64,000 nt of DNA from Telmatospirillum sp. J64-1 (GCF_006980715.1 NZ_SBHN01000003.1:1-64000); one strand, 5' to 3'. Positions 1 through 7,443 are shown, numbered from the stretch's first letter. Notes: generated by a model not told the origin, from the sequence alone. Program-made: numbers and translations.

Positions 1-683
1 TTGATGCCCAGAAGCTCGGTCTCTGCCCCTTCCGCATAGGTGCAGGGCCAGCCTTGCTGGCGGGCCAGGGCGACGAGATCGGTCAGGTAATATTCGCTAT
101 TGGCATTGTCGTTGCGCAGCTGCTCGACCAGCCCCCAGAGGCGGGCACCATCGATGCACATGACACCGGAATTGCAGAGTTGGATCTGGCGCTGCTCCTC
201 GGTGGCGTCCTTCCACTCGATGATGGCTTCCAGCCCGTCGGGGCCGATCATCAGCCGCCCGTAATGCCCGCCCGCGGCCGGACGGAAGCCCAGCACCACC
301 ACCGCCGGATTGGTCACGCCGTGGCGCGCCGCCAGCAGGGCATCCAGGGTGCGGCGGCCGATCAGCGGCGTGTCGCCATAAAGGACCAGAACGTCGCCGT
401 CGAAATCCTTCAGCGCCTCGCGGGCCTGGGCAACGGCATGGCCGGTGCCGAGGCGTTCCTGCTGCACCACCGTCACATGCGGGGCGACGGCGGCGGCAAG
501 GTCGTCCATGCCCGGCCCGATCACCACCACCACGCGTTCGGGCGAGAGATCGGCAACAGTATCGAGCAGATGGCTGATCATGGGACGGCCGGCCAGCGGA
601 TGCATGACCTTGGGCCGGTCGGACTTCATGCGCGTGCCCATTCCGGCGGCAAGCACGATGACAGCGGTCTTGGAAGAGGACAT
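1..683 (-). CDS. glmU: Bifunctional UDP-GlcNAc pyrophosphorylase / GlcN-1-P acetyltransferase, N-terminal part (runs off the left edge)
   Basis: Only the first ~227 codons are in the window; the gene continues leftward. The protein starts MSSSKTAVIVLAAGMGTRM and has the nucleotidyltransferase signature LAAGMGTRMKSDRPKVMHPL near residues 11-30, followed by QQERLGTGHAVAQA and LYGDTPLI, all typical of the GlmU uridylyltransferase domain. GlmU makes UDP-N-acetylglucosamine for peptidoglycan and lipopolysaccharide in the cytoplasm. The start ATG at 683 is divergent from gph across 97 bp. The C-terminal acetyltransferase (left-handed beta helix) domain lies outside, so the bifunctional nature is inferred from the family. 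Confidence 0.93.
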   Translation of the reverse strand, partial: MSSSKTAVIVLAAGMGTRMKSDRPKVMHPLAGRPMISHLLDTVADLSPERVVVVIGPGMDDLAAAVAPHVTVVQQERLGTGHAVAQAREALKDFDGDVLVLYGDTPLIGRRTLDALLAARHGVTNPAVVVLGFRPAAGGHYGRLMIGPDGLEAIIEWKDATEEQRQIQLCNSGVMCIDGARLWGLVEQLRNDNANSEYYLTDLVALARQQGWPCTYAEGAETELLGI

Positions 684-780
684 GCGGACAGACGCACCAC
701 TGTTGCAAAGGCGGCGGCAAGGTGCCACAAAACCTCGAGAGCGGCCAATTCAAACTTTGTTGCGGAAGGTTACATCCATA

Positions 781-1482
781 ATGGATCAGTCCCTCCCCGT
801 TCGCGCGGCTTCCCTTCGCCCTGCGATCATCTTCGACCTGGACGGCACCCTGATCGACAGCGCCCCCGACCTGCGTCACGCCCTCAACCGCCTGCTGGAC
901 GAGGAAGGGCGGCGCGCCCTGTCCATGCCCGAAGTTGTCTCGATGGTGGGCGACGGCGCCCCCACGCTGGTCGAACGCGCCTTTGCCGCCACCGGCCCCC
1001 TGCCCGCCGACCTGCAGGCGATGGTCCGCCGCTTCCTCGATATCTATGAAGGCAGCGTCGCCGTCGACACTCGCGTCTATGCCGGCGTGCTGGACACCCT
1101 GAACGCCCTGCGCGACCAGGGGCTCGCCATGGGCATCTGCACCAACAAGCCCTATGCCCCCACCATGGAGGTCCTGGCCGTCCTGGACCTGGCGCAATAT
1201 TTCGACGTAGTGCTGGGCGGCGACAGCCTGGAGGTGCGCAAGCCGAACCCGCGCCATGTGCAGGTGACGCTGGAACGGCTGGGCGGCGATCCCGCCCGCT
1301 CCATCATGGTCGGCGACAGCCCGAACGACGTCGCTGCCGGACGCGGCGCCGGGCTGAAAGTGGTCGCCGTCAGCTTCGGCTACAGCCGCGTTCCCCCTGC
1401 GGAACTGGGCGCCGATGTGCTGATCGATCATTTCGAACAGCTTCCCCAGGCCATCGCGGAATGCATGAAAACAGACGCTTGA
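781..1482 (+). CDS. gph: Phosphoglycolate phosphatase (HAD family)
   Basis: A 233-aa HAD-superfamily hydrolase beginning MDQSLPVRAASL. Motif I FDLDGTLIDSAPDL (about residues 18-31) holds the nucleophile Asp; CTNKP is motif II; KPNPRHV and the MVGDSPNDVAAG motif carry the Lys and acidic metal ligands. The family removes phosphate from 2-phosphoglycolate, salvaging it after DNA repair or oxygenase reactions. ATG 781 is preferred because it places the HAD motif at the usual distance from the N terminus; upstream in-frame sequence overlaps glmU. Divergent from glmU, a frequent alphaproteobacterial arrangement. The stop codon (1480-1482) overlaps the -35 element of the tRNA-Val promoter. Confidence 0.9.
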   Translation: MDQSLPVRAASLRPAIIFDLDGTLIDSAPDLRHALNRLLDEEGRRALSMPEVVSMVGDGAPTLVERAFAATGPLPADLQAMVRRFLDIYEGSVAVDTRVYAGVLDTLNALRDQGLAMGICTNKPYAPTMEVLAVLDLAQYFDVVLGGDSLEVRKPNPRHVQVTLERLGGDPARSIMVGDSPNDVAAGRGAGLKVVAVSFGYSRVPPAELGADVLIDHFEQLPQAIAECMKTDA

Positions 1483-1507
1483 CAGGCCTGGGGGCGGGCC
1501 GTATAAG
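1479..1507 (+). promoter_or_regulatory. Sigma-70 type promoter of tRNA-Val
   Basis: TTGACA (1479-1484), a 17-nt spacer and TATAAG (1502-1507) form a near-consensus promoter ending 21 nt before the tRNA. It overlaps the gph stop codon, so the tRNA has its own promoter rather than relying on read-through. Confidence 0.8.
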
Positions 1508-1528
1508 GACGGCCTTCCCGACGGGAAC

Positions 1529-1603
1529 GGGCGCGTAGCTCAGCGGGAGAGCACTGCCTTCACACGGCAGGGGTCACAGGTTCAATCCCTGTCGCGCCCA
1601 CCA
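1529..1603 (+). tRNA. tRNA-Val (anticodon CAC)
   Basis: A full cloverleaf: acceptor GGGCGCG pairs with CGCGCCC (1593-1599), D arm with AGCTCAGCGGGAGAGC, anticodon stem CTGCC/GGCAG with loop TTCACAC giving anticodon CAC at 1561-1563, T arm CAGGTTCAATCCCTG, discriminator A and an encoded CCA at 1601-1603. It reads GUG valine codons. It has its own promoter and an intrinsic terminator directly downstream. Confidence 0.96.
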
Positions 1604-1606
1604 TCC

Positions 1607-1645
1607 AAAAACCCAGCCAGTCGAACGACCGGGCTGGGTTTTTTG
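1607..1645 (+). terminator. Rho-independent terminator after tRNA-Val
   Basis: Stem ACCCAGCC (1611-1618) pairs with GGCTGGGT (1632-1639) across a 13-nt loop and is followed by a run of six T (1639-1644). Confidence 0.9.
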
Positions 1646-1816
1646 TTGCCCGCAAGGCAGTTCCCCCCGGCTCGATTAAACACGGCGCCCAATCGACTTA
1701 ACGACGCACCGGAAGAGACTTTCCGAAACACGATGCTCGTATGCATGCCCATCCTTCCCACACAACCGGGGGAAGCTTCCCGCTTACATAGGCCTCTCTA
1801 GACCATAAGTTGGCCC

Positions 1817-1845
1817 TTGAGATAGCGAGCACGCTAAAGTAGTAT
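1817..1845 (+). promoter_or_regulatory. Candidate promoter of the XRE-luxR operon
   Basis: TTGAGA (1817-1822), a 17-nt spacer and TAGTAT (1840-1845) lie 35 bp before the XRE start. The rest of the 1646-1879 gap is moderately AT-rich and shows no other convincing element. Confidence 0.55.
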
Positions 1846-1879
1846 TCCGGATGTTTTATTGGCATCCGAGGGCAACGAA

Positions 1880-2332
1880 ATGAAGCGGCCGAGACGCGAT
1901 CCTCGTACGCCTTCCGACAAACTCAATTCCATCAATGTCCATGTTGGTCATCGCATACGTCTGCGGCGCGTGTTGCTCGGCATGAGTCAGGAAAAACTGG
2001 CCAAAGCCATTGGGCTGACTTTACAGCAGGTGCAGAAATATGAGCGGGGTGCGACCCGTCTCAGTGCCTCCCGCCTATTCGACCTGTCGCACGCTCTGGC
2101 AGTGCCGATTTCCTTCTTCTTCGACGATATCCCCGAGGAGATCTCCCTGCAACGCTCCAGCCAGCCCTTGGAGGAAGTAAAAGAGCCGGAAGCCCCGCTT
2201 GCCGATTTCATGCTCAACCGCGAAGCGCAGGAATTGGTACGCGCCTATTACCGCATCACCGATCCCCAGGTCCGCCGCCGCATCTACGACCTGACCCGAA
2301 GCCTCGCTTTAGTGTCCGATGAATCGAACTGA
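1880..2332 (+). CDS. XRE/HipB-type helix-turn-helix regulator
   Basis: A 150-aa protein with a Cro/C1-type DNA-binding domain at about residues 20-80 (VGHRIRLRRVLLGMSQEKLA, then AIGLTLQQVQKYERGATRLSAS). The acidic middle and helical C terminus (DPQVRRRIYDLTRSLA) match the ~140-residue regulators common in alphaproteobacteria. The ATG at 1880 is chosen over an upstream in-frame TTG (1859) because it follows GAGGG and leaves the HTH at its usual position. It ends 3 nt before luxR, so the two are almost certainly co-transcribed. A role in quorum-sensing control is inferred from position only. Confidence 0.8.
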   Translation: MKRPRRDPRTPSDKLNSINVHVGHRIRLRRVLLGMSQEKLAKAIGLTLQQVQKYERGATRLSASRLFDLSHALAVPISFFFDDIPEEISLQRSSQPLEEVKEPEAPLADFMLNREAQELVRAYYRITDPQVRRRIYDLTRSLALVSDESN

Positions 2333-2335
2333 GAA

Positions 2336-3052
2336 ATGCGGATTTCCGAGTTCATTGAGGCAACGAACGCTGCCAGGACCCCGGAAGAGGTTTTCAAGCT
2401 GTTTCTACAAGCCCTGGCAACACTTGGCTATGACCGAGTCATGTATAGCGCGCTTGCCCTCCCTCTCCAGGGCCGCCGGTCAGACCCTGCGATCGCACGC
2501 AACTATCCGGATGACTGGATCGATCATTACGTGGCGAAAGGCTATGTCCAGACCGATCCCGTCCGCCGCACCTGCATCGTCGCAAGGCGCCCTTTTGCTT
2601 GGCTGGAACTTGAACAATCCCAGCATTTCCCGCCGGCACATCTGAGAATTTTTCCCGAGGCGAAGTCCGCTGCGCTACATGACGGCGTCGCAGTGCCCTT
2701 GCACGGCCCATGTGGCGAAGTGATGGGAATTGGCCTTGCCAGCAGCCTCGGCAATACCGCCCCCATGCGGCATCTCAACAAATTAAACGTACTCGCCACG
2801 CAGTTCCACACCACCTATCAAGCGCTTGTTTCGCCGCCGCTCAAACCTATGGCTATCAGTCTCACAAACCGGGAGCGAGAAGTCCTCGAATGGTGTGCCG
2901 CCGGAAAGAGCAATTCCATAATCGGCGATATTCTGGGAGTCTCGGAGAAAACCATCGAGTTTCACCTGGCAAACATCTTCACCAAACTTCAGGTATCTAC
3001 CCGGGTCGCGGCCGTCGTCAAAGCACTACACTTTGGCCTCATTACTCCCTAG
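2336..3052 (+). CDS. luxR: LuxR-type acyl-homoserine-lactone-responsive regulator
   Basis: A 238-aa protein with an N-terminal autoinducer-binding domain (residues ~10-165, including the YPDDWIDHYVAKGYVQTDPV segment that carries the ligand-contacting Tyr, Trp and Asp of the family) and a C-terminal LuxR HTH (residues ~174-235, LTNREREVLEWCAAGKSN and VSEKTIEFHLANIFTKL). Such proteins bind an acyl-HSL and activate or repress target promoters at lux boxes. It sits 77 bp upstream of luxI in the same orientation, and its stop codon is embedded in an 18-bp palindrome that is a likely lux box. Which acyl-HSL it binds cannot be read from sequence. Confidence 0.9.
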   Translation: MRISEFIEATNAARTPEEVFKLFLQALATLGYDRVMYSALALPLQGRRSDPAIARNYPDDWIDHYVAKGYVQTDPVRRTCIVARRPFAWLELEQSQHFPPAHLRIFPEAKSAALHDGVAVPLHGPCGEVMGIGLASSLGNTAPMRHLNKLNVLATQFHTTYQALVSPPLKPMAISLTNREREVLEWCAAGKSNSIIGDILGVSEKTIEFHLANIFTKLQVSTRVAAVVKALHFGLITP

Positions 3053-3061
3053 CTAGGGAGT
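3044..3061. promoter_or_regulatory. Perfect 18-bp palindrome, candidate lux box for luxI
   Basis: ACTCCCTAGCTAGGGAGT is a perfect inverted repeat (9-bp arms, no spacer). It lies 68 bp before the luxI start and contains the luxR stop codon TAG (3050-3052). LuxR-family operators are 18-20-bp dyads upstream of luxI, so position and size fit; the base composition differs from the V. fischeri and TraR boxes, so recognition by this LuxR is inferred. Confidence 0.6.
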
Positions 3062-3129
3062 TCCCTAGTACAGCTATACTCATCCAGCATGGTTTCCTGA
3101 CTGCAGTTCAGTTCAGAGGAACATGACCG

Positions 3130-3762
3130 ATGATCGACTGCTTCAACATGGAAACTGCGTATCTGTACGGGGATGCCCTTGCGGCCCAGTTCCGGCTCCG
3201 GCATCGCGTGTTCATCGAACGCGAAAGCTATGATGTCTCCACATGGCGAGGCATGGAATACGACCAGTTCGACACACCTGCAGCACAGTATCTTGTGTGG
3301 CGGGACGAACAGGGGAACGCACTGGGAGTCGCGCGCTTGGCGCCAACAAATCGCTCCTACATGCTCCGCGAACTATGGCCGGAAATGGTGACCGCGATTC
3401 CATTGCCTTGCTCGGACAAGGTCTGGGAGGGGACGAGATTCGGCGTGGAGAAGAGCCTGCCGACGGAGATTCGTAAGTCCATCGTACAGGCGCTTGTGCT
3501 GGGATATCTCGAATTCGGCGTCTCCGCCGGTATCGAGCAAATCATCGGCGTCATGCCGAAACTTATCTGGCGTTCAGTTTTTCAATCCCATGGGGTGCCC
3601 GTCCAGTTCCTCGGTGAGCCGAAAGCCCTTGGAGGCGATAAATGCGTGGCTGGAATATTCCCTGTCTCGCAAGAGATACTTGATCGGGCCCGTGCCAAAT
3701 GCGGACGGCAGACTCCCGTGATTAGAACACTTGACGACAATCCCTTCAGGACTGCTGCGTGA
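3130..3762 (+). CDS. luxI: Acyl-homoserine-lactone synthase (LuxI family)
   Basis: A 210-aa autoinducer synthase that would join an acyl chain from acyl-ACP to S-adenosylmethionine. The invariant LuxI residues are visible: R24 and F28 in FRLRHRVF, W39, D45 and D48 in YDQFDTP, R69 in GVARLAP, and E100 and R103 in WEGTRFGVE. The start at 3130 places these at the canonical positions; an internal ATG at 3148 would move R24 to residue 18. It follows luxR and a palindromic operator, forming a standard positive-feedback circuit. Its stop TGA overlaps the ATG of a tiny downstream ORF (ATGA). Confidence 0.92.
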   Translation: MIDCFNMETAYLYGDALAAQFRLRHRVFIERESYDVSTWRGMEYDQFDTPAAQYLVWRDEQGNALGVARLAPTNRSYMLRELWPEMVTAIPLPCSDKVWEGTRFGVEKSLPTEIRKSIVQALVLGYLEFGVSAGIEQIIGVMPKLIWRSVFQSHGVPVQFLGEPKALGGDKCVAGIFPVSQEILDRARAKCGRQTPVIRTLDDNPFRTAA

Positions 3763-3935
3763 TGACCGAGATGGATGGTATCCTTGAAGGCCTTTTGTTT
3801 CTTGCGCGCACCGCGCAGCAATCCGGTCGGGACGATCATGCCAGGATCTTGCGTGTAGCAGTGGAAGAAATGGCGGAACGAGATGATGAGCACGGAAATG
3901 ACCATTGTCCCATTCCCCCACCAAATCCTCTCTGA
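3762..3935 (+). CDS. Small ORF coupled to luxI, unknown function
   Basis: A 57-codon ORF starting MTEMDGILEGLLFLARTAQQ, whose ATG overlaps the luxI stop in an ATGA, suggesting translational coupling. It is predicted to be helical and acidic in the first 42 residues, then proline-rich (CPIPPPNPL). I do not recognise the family. It overlaps the next small ORF in another frame. Its position directly after luxI makes an accessory or anti-activator role possible, but this is inference. Confidence 0.5.
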   Translation: MTEMDGILEGLLFLARTAQQSGRDDHARILRVAVEEMAERDDEHGNDHCPIPPPNPL

Positions 3936-4080
3936 TCCACGCGAGAAATACGCAAAGGCACTCTTTCATTGCCTTTCCATGATCGCTGCCGAGGCCGAGG
4001 AAGAGGGGTTCGTTCTCACCGCCGAAGCCTTGCAGCTCGCCATTGTCATTCTCGGCAAGGAGGCAGAAGGCAATCCTTGA
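3883..4080 (+). CDS. Small acidic helical protein, unknown function
   Basis: A 65-aa ORF (MMSTEMTIVPFPHQILSDPR) with a long amphipathic helical stretch YAKALFHCLSMIAAEAEEEG and then LTAEALQLAIVILGKEAE. Candidate starts are 3883, 3886 and 3898; the first two overlap the preceding tiny ORF. Its helical pattern (small/hydrophobic residues plus Glu) resembles the preceding 57-aa ORF in general shape, though I cannot show homology. It is the last gene of the probable XRE-luxR-luxI operon. Confidence 0.5.
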   Translation: MMSTEMTIVPFPHQILSDPREKYAKALFHCLSMIAAEAEEEGFVLTAEALQLAIVILGKEAEGNP

Positions 4081-4246
4081 GAAAAAAACGGCTGGGAAAG
4101 GTTTCGAGGAAAGAGGGGAATCCCGAGCCCGCTGTGCAGGGAAATCATCCCGTCCTTCTTCCAATATCTCAGCTTTGACCGCATACAGACGCGGATGGCA
4201 GCTTCAGAGCCGTCCGCGTTTATGCATGAGGACAAAAGAGGACAGG

Positions 4247-4732
4247 ATGCGTTCGTTACTTTCCTTGCTGATCGCGACAATGGCCTTGGCCGCGTGTCAG
4301 GGGCATGCGCCTTCGGAGGGCGATGTGCGCGCGGCTTCGCGCCAGGCGGAAAGCCGGTGGGAGATGGCGGTGGATGGCGGGGATGTCGTCGCACGGCTGA
4401 TCGGGGCTGACGGCTTGCCGGTCATGAGCATTGCCTGCTTGGCCGGGACCGGAGAGTTGAGCGTCCATGTCCCCGGCTTCACCCGCATCCCCAGCGAGGA
4501 CCGCCTGAGCATTGGTTTCGGCGACGATTCCATCGCGCTGGCCGTGGACCTGAGATCCCCTGTTCCAGGAGTCACCGGCAGCCAGACCCTTTCGCGCGAT
4601 ATCCTTGCACAGATACGTTCCGCCAGCATGATCGGCGCCCTTTACGGGACCCAATTCACCGGGCTGCATCCGGCGCCCGACGCGGCGGATGTCGAAAGAT
4701 GGGCCGGTTCCTGTGCCGGTACGATCGAGTAG
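4247..4732 (+). CDS. Predicted lipoprotein, unknown function
   Basis: A 161-aa protein with a lipoprotein signal peptide MRSLLSLLIATMALAACQG and a lipobox LAAC with Cys17, so it is probably lipid-anchored after export. The mature part (residues 18-161) contains short beta-like segments and two further Cys (SIACLAG, WAGSCAG) that could form a disulfide. AGAGGACAGG lies directly before the ATG. It is separated by 166 bp from the small ORFs; I see no terminator in that gap. No family recognised. Confidence 0.7.
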   Translation: MRSLLSLLIATMALAACQGHAPSEGDVRAASRQAESRWEMAVDGGDVVARLIGADGLPVMSIACLAGTGELSVHVPGFTRIPSEDRLSIGFGDDSIALAVDLRSPVPGVTGSQTLSRDILAQIRSASMIGALYGTQFTGLHPAPDAADVERWAGSCAGTIE

Positions 4733-4763
4733 GAAGACCGAAAGGCATTCCTTCCCGGAGGAG

Positions 4764-4814
4764 TGGCGGAAGGGAGTGGGAGTCCGTCCGCCTCACCAGA
4801 GGCGCTTCCCTTCC
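4764..4814 (-). pseudogene. Internally deleted tRNA-Sec remnant
   Basis: Read on the minus strand this 51-nt piece begins GGAAGGGAAGCG and ends ACTCCCTTCCGCCA, the same ends as the intact tRNA-Sec at 18164-18069 (8-bp acceptor and encoded CCA). The anticodon arm, variable arm and 5' half of the T arm (45 nt) are missing; the junction falls on the tetranucleotide GACT, present at both deletion ends in the intact gene. The D stem differs at three positions but stays paired: one C-G pair became T-A and one T-G pair became C-G. It lies 16 nt after the dsrK-like stop, same strand. Confidence 0.85.
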
Positions 4815-4830
4815 ATCCCTGGCCGGCGGC

Positions 4831-6231
4831 TCATAGGACCAGAGCCCGCCCCACCAGTTGCATGATGCCCACGACCATGCCGCGGTCGAAGCCGTGATGC
4901 GGCAGGACCTCGGAGAACTGGCTTTTGCAGATGGCGCAGATCGCCGCCATATGCGTCGCGCCGCTGCCCTCGACCGCCTGACGCAGCGCCGCCGCACGAG
5001 GGGCTGCGCCTTTTATCCTGATTTCCATCATCTCGTCGGTCAGCAAGCCGCCGCCGCCGCCGCAACAGAAGGTGCGGTCGCCGGTGGTGCCCGCCGGCAT
5101 CTCGACCGTCCGGGGCACCGCCGCCGCCAGGACCGCCCGGGGAATATCCAATTGTCCGCCGGGATGCACGCCCATGCCGCTGCCCCGGGCGACGTTGCAG
5201 GAATCGTGCAGCGTCACCGCCATGCCCGCATTCCGGCTGGGGTCGAGGCGGATGATGCCATTGCCGATCAGTTCATGGGTAAGGTCGAGGATATGCCGGG
5301 GCCTCGGCACATCCCCGCCCAGCAAGGCGGGGAAGTTATAGGCGACACGCCAGGCATGCCCGCATTCGCCGAACACCAGACGCGACGTTCCCAATTCCTC
5401 CGCCGCCTCCTGGATGCGCCTTGCGATCCGGCGCATATGTTCGTCCGAGCCGAGGAACAACGCGAAATTGGCCGCCTCCGAGGCATGGCTGGACAAGGTC
5501 CAGGAAATCCCGGCGGCGTGCAGCACCTTGGCATAGCCGATCAGGCCGGAGACATGGGGCTCGGAATAGAAATCCGCCGAGGGCGTGACCAGCAGGATAT
5601 CGGCCCCCGCCTCGTCCAGCGGAAAGCGGATATCCATCCCCGTTTCCTCCCGGACATCCTCTTCCAGGGAATCCAGGGTATGGCGCAAGGCCCTGGGGTT
5701 GAGGCCGAGATTGTTCCCGGTGCGATGCACCTTGGCGATGACCTCGGCGACGGATTTCTGCCCCAGGCCGATCTCCGCCAGGATCGAACGGGCGGCCATC
5801 GTGATCTCGGCCGTATCGATCCCGAAGGGGCAGAAGGTGGCGCAGCGCCGGCATTCCGAACATTGATGGAAATAGCTGTACCAGCGCTCCAGCATCGCCT
5901 CGTCAAGGTCGAGCGCCCCGACGAGCTTCGGGAACAGCCGCCCGGCCAGGGTGAAATGACGGCGATGGACCGCGCGCAGCAGATCCTGGCGGGCGACCGG
6001 CCTGTTGCCGGGATCCCCCGTGCCCAGAAAGGCATGACAGGCATCGTTGCAGGCGCCGCATTTGACGCAGGCATTAAGGAAGAAACGCAGATCGGGCTGT
6101 TTCCTGACCCGCCGCCCCAAGGCCGCCACGGCCCGCTGCTGCCAATCCTCCGGCAACTCCCCCGGAAAGCCCAAGGCTTCCAGGCTTTCCGGCCGGGCCC
6201 GGTGAGGACGGGCTGTCTTCTCCTCAGTCAT
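4831..6231 (-). CDS. dsrK: DsrK-like heterodisulfide-reductase-type Fe-S protein
   Basis: A 466-aa protein resembling DsrK/HmcF/HdrD. Two 4Fe-4S motifs occur in the N-terminal half (CVKCGACNDAC and CSECRRCATFC, about residues 54-145), and the C-terminal half has the cysteine-rich CCG-type elements (CGHAWRVAYNF, DSCNVARGSG, FCCGGGGG, CAICKSQF) that hold the noncubane cluster acting on disulfides. In reverse Dsr systems DsrMK exchanges electrons between the quinone pool and the DsrC trisulfide/disulfide. ATG 6231 overlaps the end of the cytochrome gene by 8 nt. No dsrL, J, O or P follows; a tRNA-Sec remnant does. Confidence 0.85.
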   Translation of the reverse strand: MTEEKTARPHRARPESLEALGFPGELPEDWQQRAVAALGRRVRKQPDLRFFLNACVKCGACNDACHAFLGTGDPGNRPVARQDLLRAVHRRHFTLAGRLFPKLVGALDLDEAMLERWYSYFHQCSECRRCATFCPFGIDTAEITMAARSILAEIGLGQKSVAEVIAKVHRTGNNLGLNPRALRHTLDSLEEDVREETGMDIRFPLDEAGADILLVTPSADFYSEPHVSGLIGYAKVLHAAGISWTLSSHASEAANFALFLGSDEHMRRIARRIQEAAEELGTSRLVFGECGHAWRVAYNFPALLGGDVPRPRHILDLTHELIGNGIIRLDPSRNAGMAVTLHDSCNVARGSGMGVHPGGQLDIPRAVLAAAVPRTVEMPAGTTGDRTFCCGGGGGLLTDEMMEIRIKGAAPRAAALRQAVEGSGATHMAAICAICKSQFSEVLPHHGFDRGMVVGIMQLVGRALVL

Positions 6232-6775
6232 GCAGCACCCGCCGCGACGGAGACAGCACGATGCCCGGCGCGTGCAGCAGCTTCGAGAAGGGCAGCACCA
6301 GGAACAGGACGATTCCCAGCCCCTGATGCACCAGCAGGGACATCTCCCCGGGCACCAGCCAAAGGAAAGCCGCGCCGGACAACGCATTGGCAAGCAGCAG
6401 CAGAAGCAGCAGGAAATCGGAAGGGGCGGAGATACGGCGCATGGCGGGCAGCACCAGCCGCCGCCCCAGCAGCCAAGCCAGGCCGCCGATCATGGCCGCA
6501 GCACCGGGTGCGCGCAGCAGATGCGGCGCAATATTGAGATGCGCCAGCAGCAGGGCCGCCAGACCGCCATGAAAGGCCATGCTTGCCAGCCACAGGGAAG
6601 GCGCGTCGCGCCAGAGGCGGCGGAACAGCAAGGCCTCCACCAAGCCGAGGCGGCCACCGCGTATCGGCAGGCCCGGTTGCACGCCGCGCCCCTGCGGGCG
6701 GCGCAGGAAGACCGTCATCCGCAGCAATATGCCGCCCAACAGGAAGGCGAAGGCTGCCGTGACGAGGACATCCAT
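6224..6775 (-). CDS. dsrM: DsrM-like (NarI-type) membrane cytochrome b
   Basis: A 183-aa membrane protein with about five hydrophobic helices. Histidines suited to haem b ligation occur in two places: FHGG/LAHLN (about residues 69-80) and LLVHQG/KLLHAPG (about 148-167). It would oxidise or reduce quinone and pass electrons to the DsrK-like partner whose gene overlaps it. It is shorter than most DsrM proteins (roughly 220-340 aa), so the N-terminal region may be reduced. Located between dsrC and dsrK, as in Allochromatium-type operons. Confidence 0.78.
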   Translation of the reverse strand: MDVLVTAAFAFLLGGILLRMTVFLRRPQGRGVQPGLPIRGGRLGLVEALLFRRLWRDAPSLWLASMAFHGGLAALLLAHLNIAPHLLRAPGAAAMIGGLAWLLGRRLVLPAMRRISAPSDFLLLLLLLANALSGAAFLWLVPGEMSLLVHQGLGIVLFLVLPFSKLLHAPGIVLSPSRRVLHD

Positions 6776-6790
6776 TGCCGCGCCCTCCCG

Positions 6791-7129
6791 TCAGACGCAG
6801 CCGGTCGGCCGGGGCAGACCCGCGATCTTGCAAGCCTGCTTGGCCGGGCCGCCGGGAAAGAGACGCCGCAGATGCGCCTCGTTGCCCTTCTCCGGCCCCA
6901 GGCGACGGGCCACTGCCTTGGTGAGGACGCGGATGGCCGGTGCGATCTCGAAGTCGGCGTAATACTGGCGCAGGAAATACAGGACCTCCCAATGCTCCGG
7001 CGTCAGGATGATATCCTCGGCGGCGGCGATCACCGCCGCCAGATCCTCGTCCCACGACTCGAAATGTTCCAGATAGCCGTTCTCGTCATGGGGCCAGCTC
7101 TTGTCCCCGTAGGCGTAGCGCATGCTCAT
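6791..7129 (-). CDS. dsrC: DsrC sulfur carrier protein
   Basis: A 112-aa DsrC/TusE-family protein with the flexible C-terminal arm ending ACKIAGLPRPTGCV: the two redox cysteines are 10 residues apart (C100 and penultimate C111), the signature of true DsrC rather than single-Cys TusE. DsrC accepts sulfur from DsrEFH and forms the trisulfide processed by DsrAB/DsrMK. ATG 7129 is chosen because it overlaps the dsrH stop as ATGA; an ATG two codons upstream (7135) is also possible. Confidence 0.9.
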   Translation of the reverse strand: MSMRYAYGDKSWPHDENGYLEHFESWDEDLAAVIAAAEDIILTPEHWEVLYFLRQYYADFEIAPAIRVLTKAVARRLGPEKGNEAHLRRLFPGGPAKQACKIAGLPRPTGCV

Positions 7130-7443
7130 ATCCACGGCAGGATTGTCGGATATCCGACGGCCAGATCGACGAAGCTGCCGTCATCGACGACGGCCACCGC
7201 TTCCACCAATTCGGCGGCGGCAATGCCGCGTGCCAGCAGGTCCGGCTCCAGGACGTGAAGACGCAGCCCCTCCACTTCCGCCGCCGTCCGCACCAGCCGC
7301 GCCGCCGGGGCGGTGCCGCGACGCGCCGCCAGAACGGCATCCTCCATCAACAGCACGGCATCGCCCGGGCGCACCCGGTCCAGGCAGGCCTCGAGGGCAG
7401 GCGCGGCAAAGGGGGAAGCACGAACCATGTGCAGAACGGGCAT
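7126..7443 (-). CDS. dsrH: DsrH / TusB sulfur-relay subunit
   Basis: A 105-aa protein starting MPVLHMVRASPF, with Cys20 in ALEACLDRV at the position of the conserved DsrH cysteine, and GDAVLLMEDAVLAAR as the typical core. DsrE, DsrF and DsrH form a heterohexamer that passes sulfur to DsrC. It overlaps dsrC by ATGA and follows dsrF by 11 nt, so stoichiometric expression is likely. Confidence 0.87.
   Translation of the reverse strand: MPVLHMVRASPFAAPALEACLDRVRPGDAVLLMEDAVLAARRGTAPAARLVRTAAEVEGLRLHVLEPDLLARGIAAAELVEAVAVVDDGSFVDLAVGYPTILPWI

Noticed and set aside
97-1431. 444-codon minus-strand frame across glmU and gph
   Set aside because: It runs through the glmU start, the divergent promoter and antisense to gph; the real minus-strand gene is glmU in another frame.
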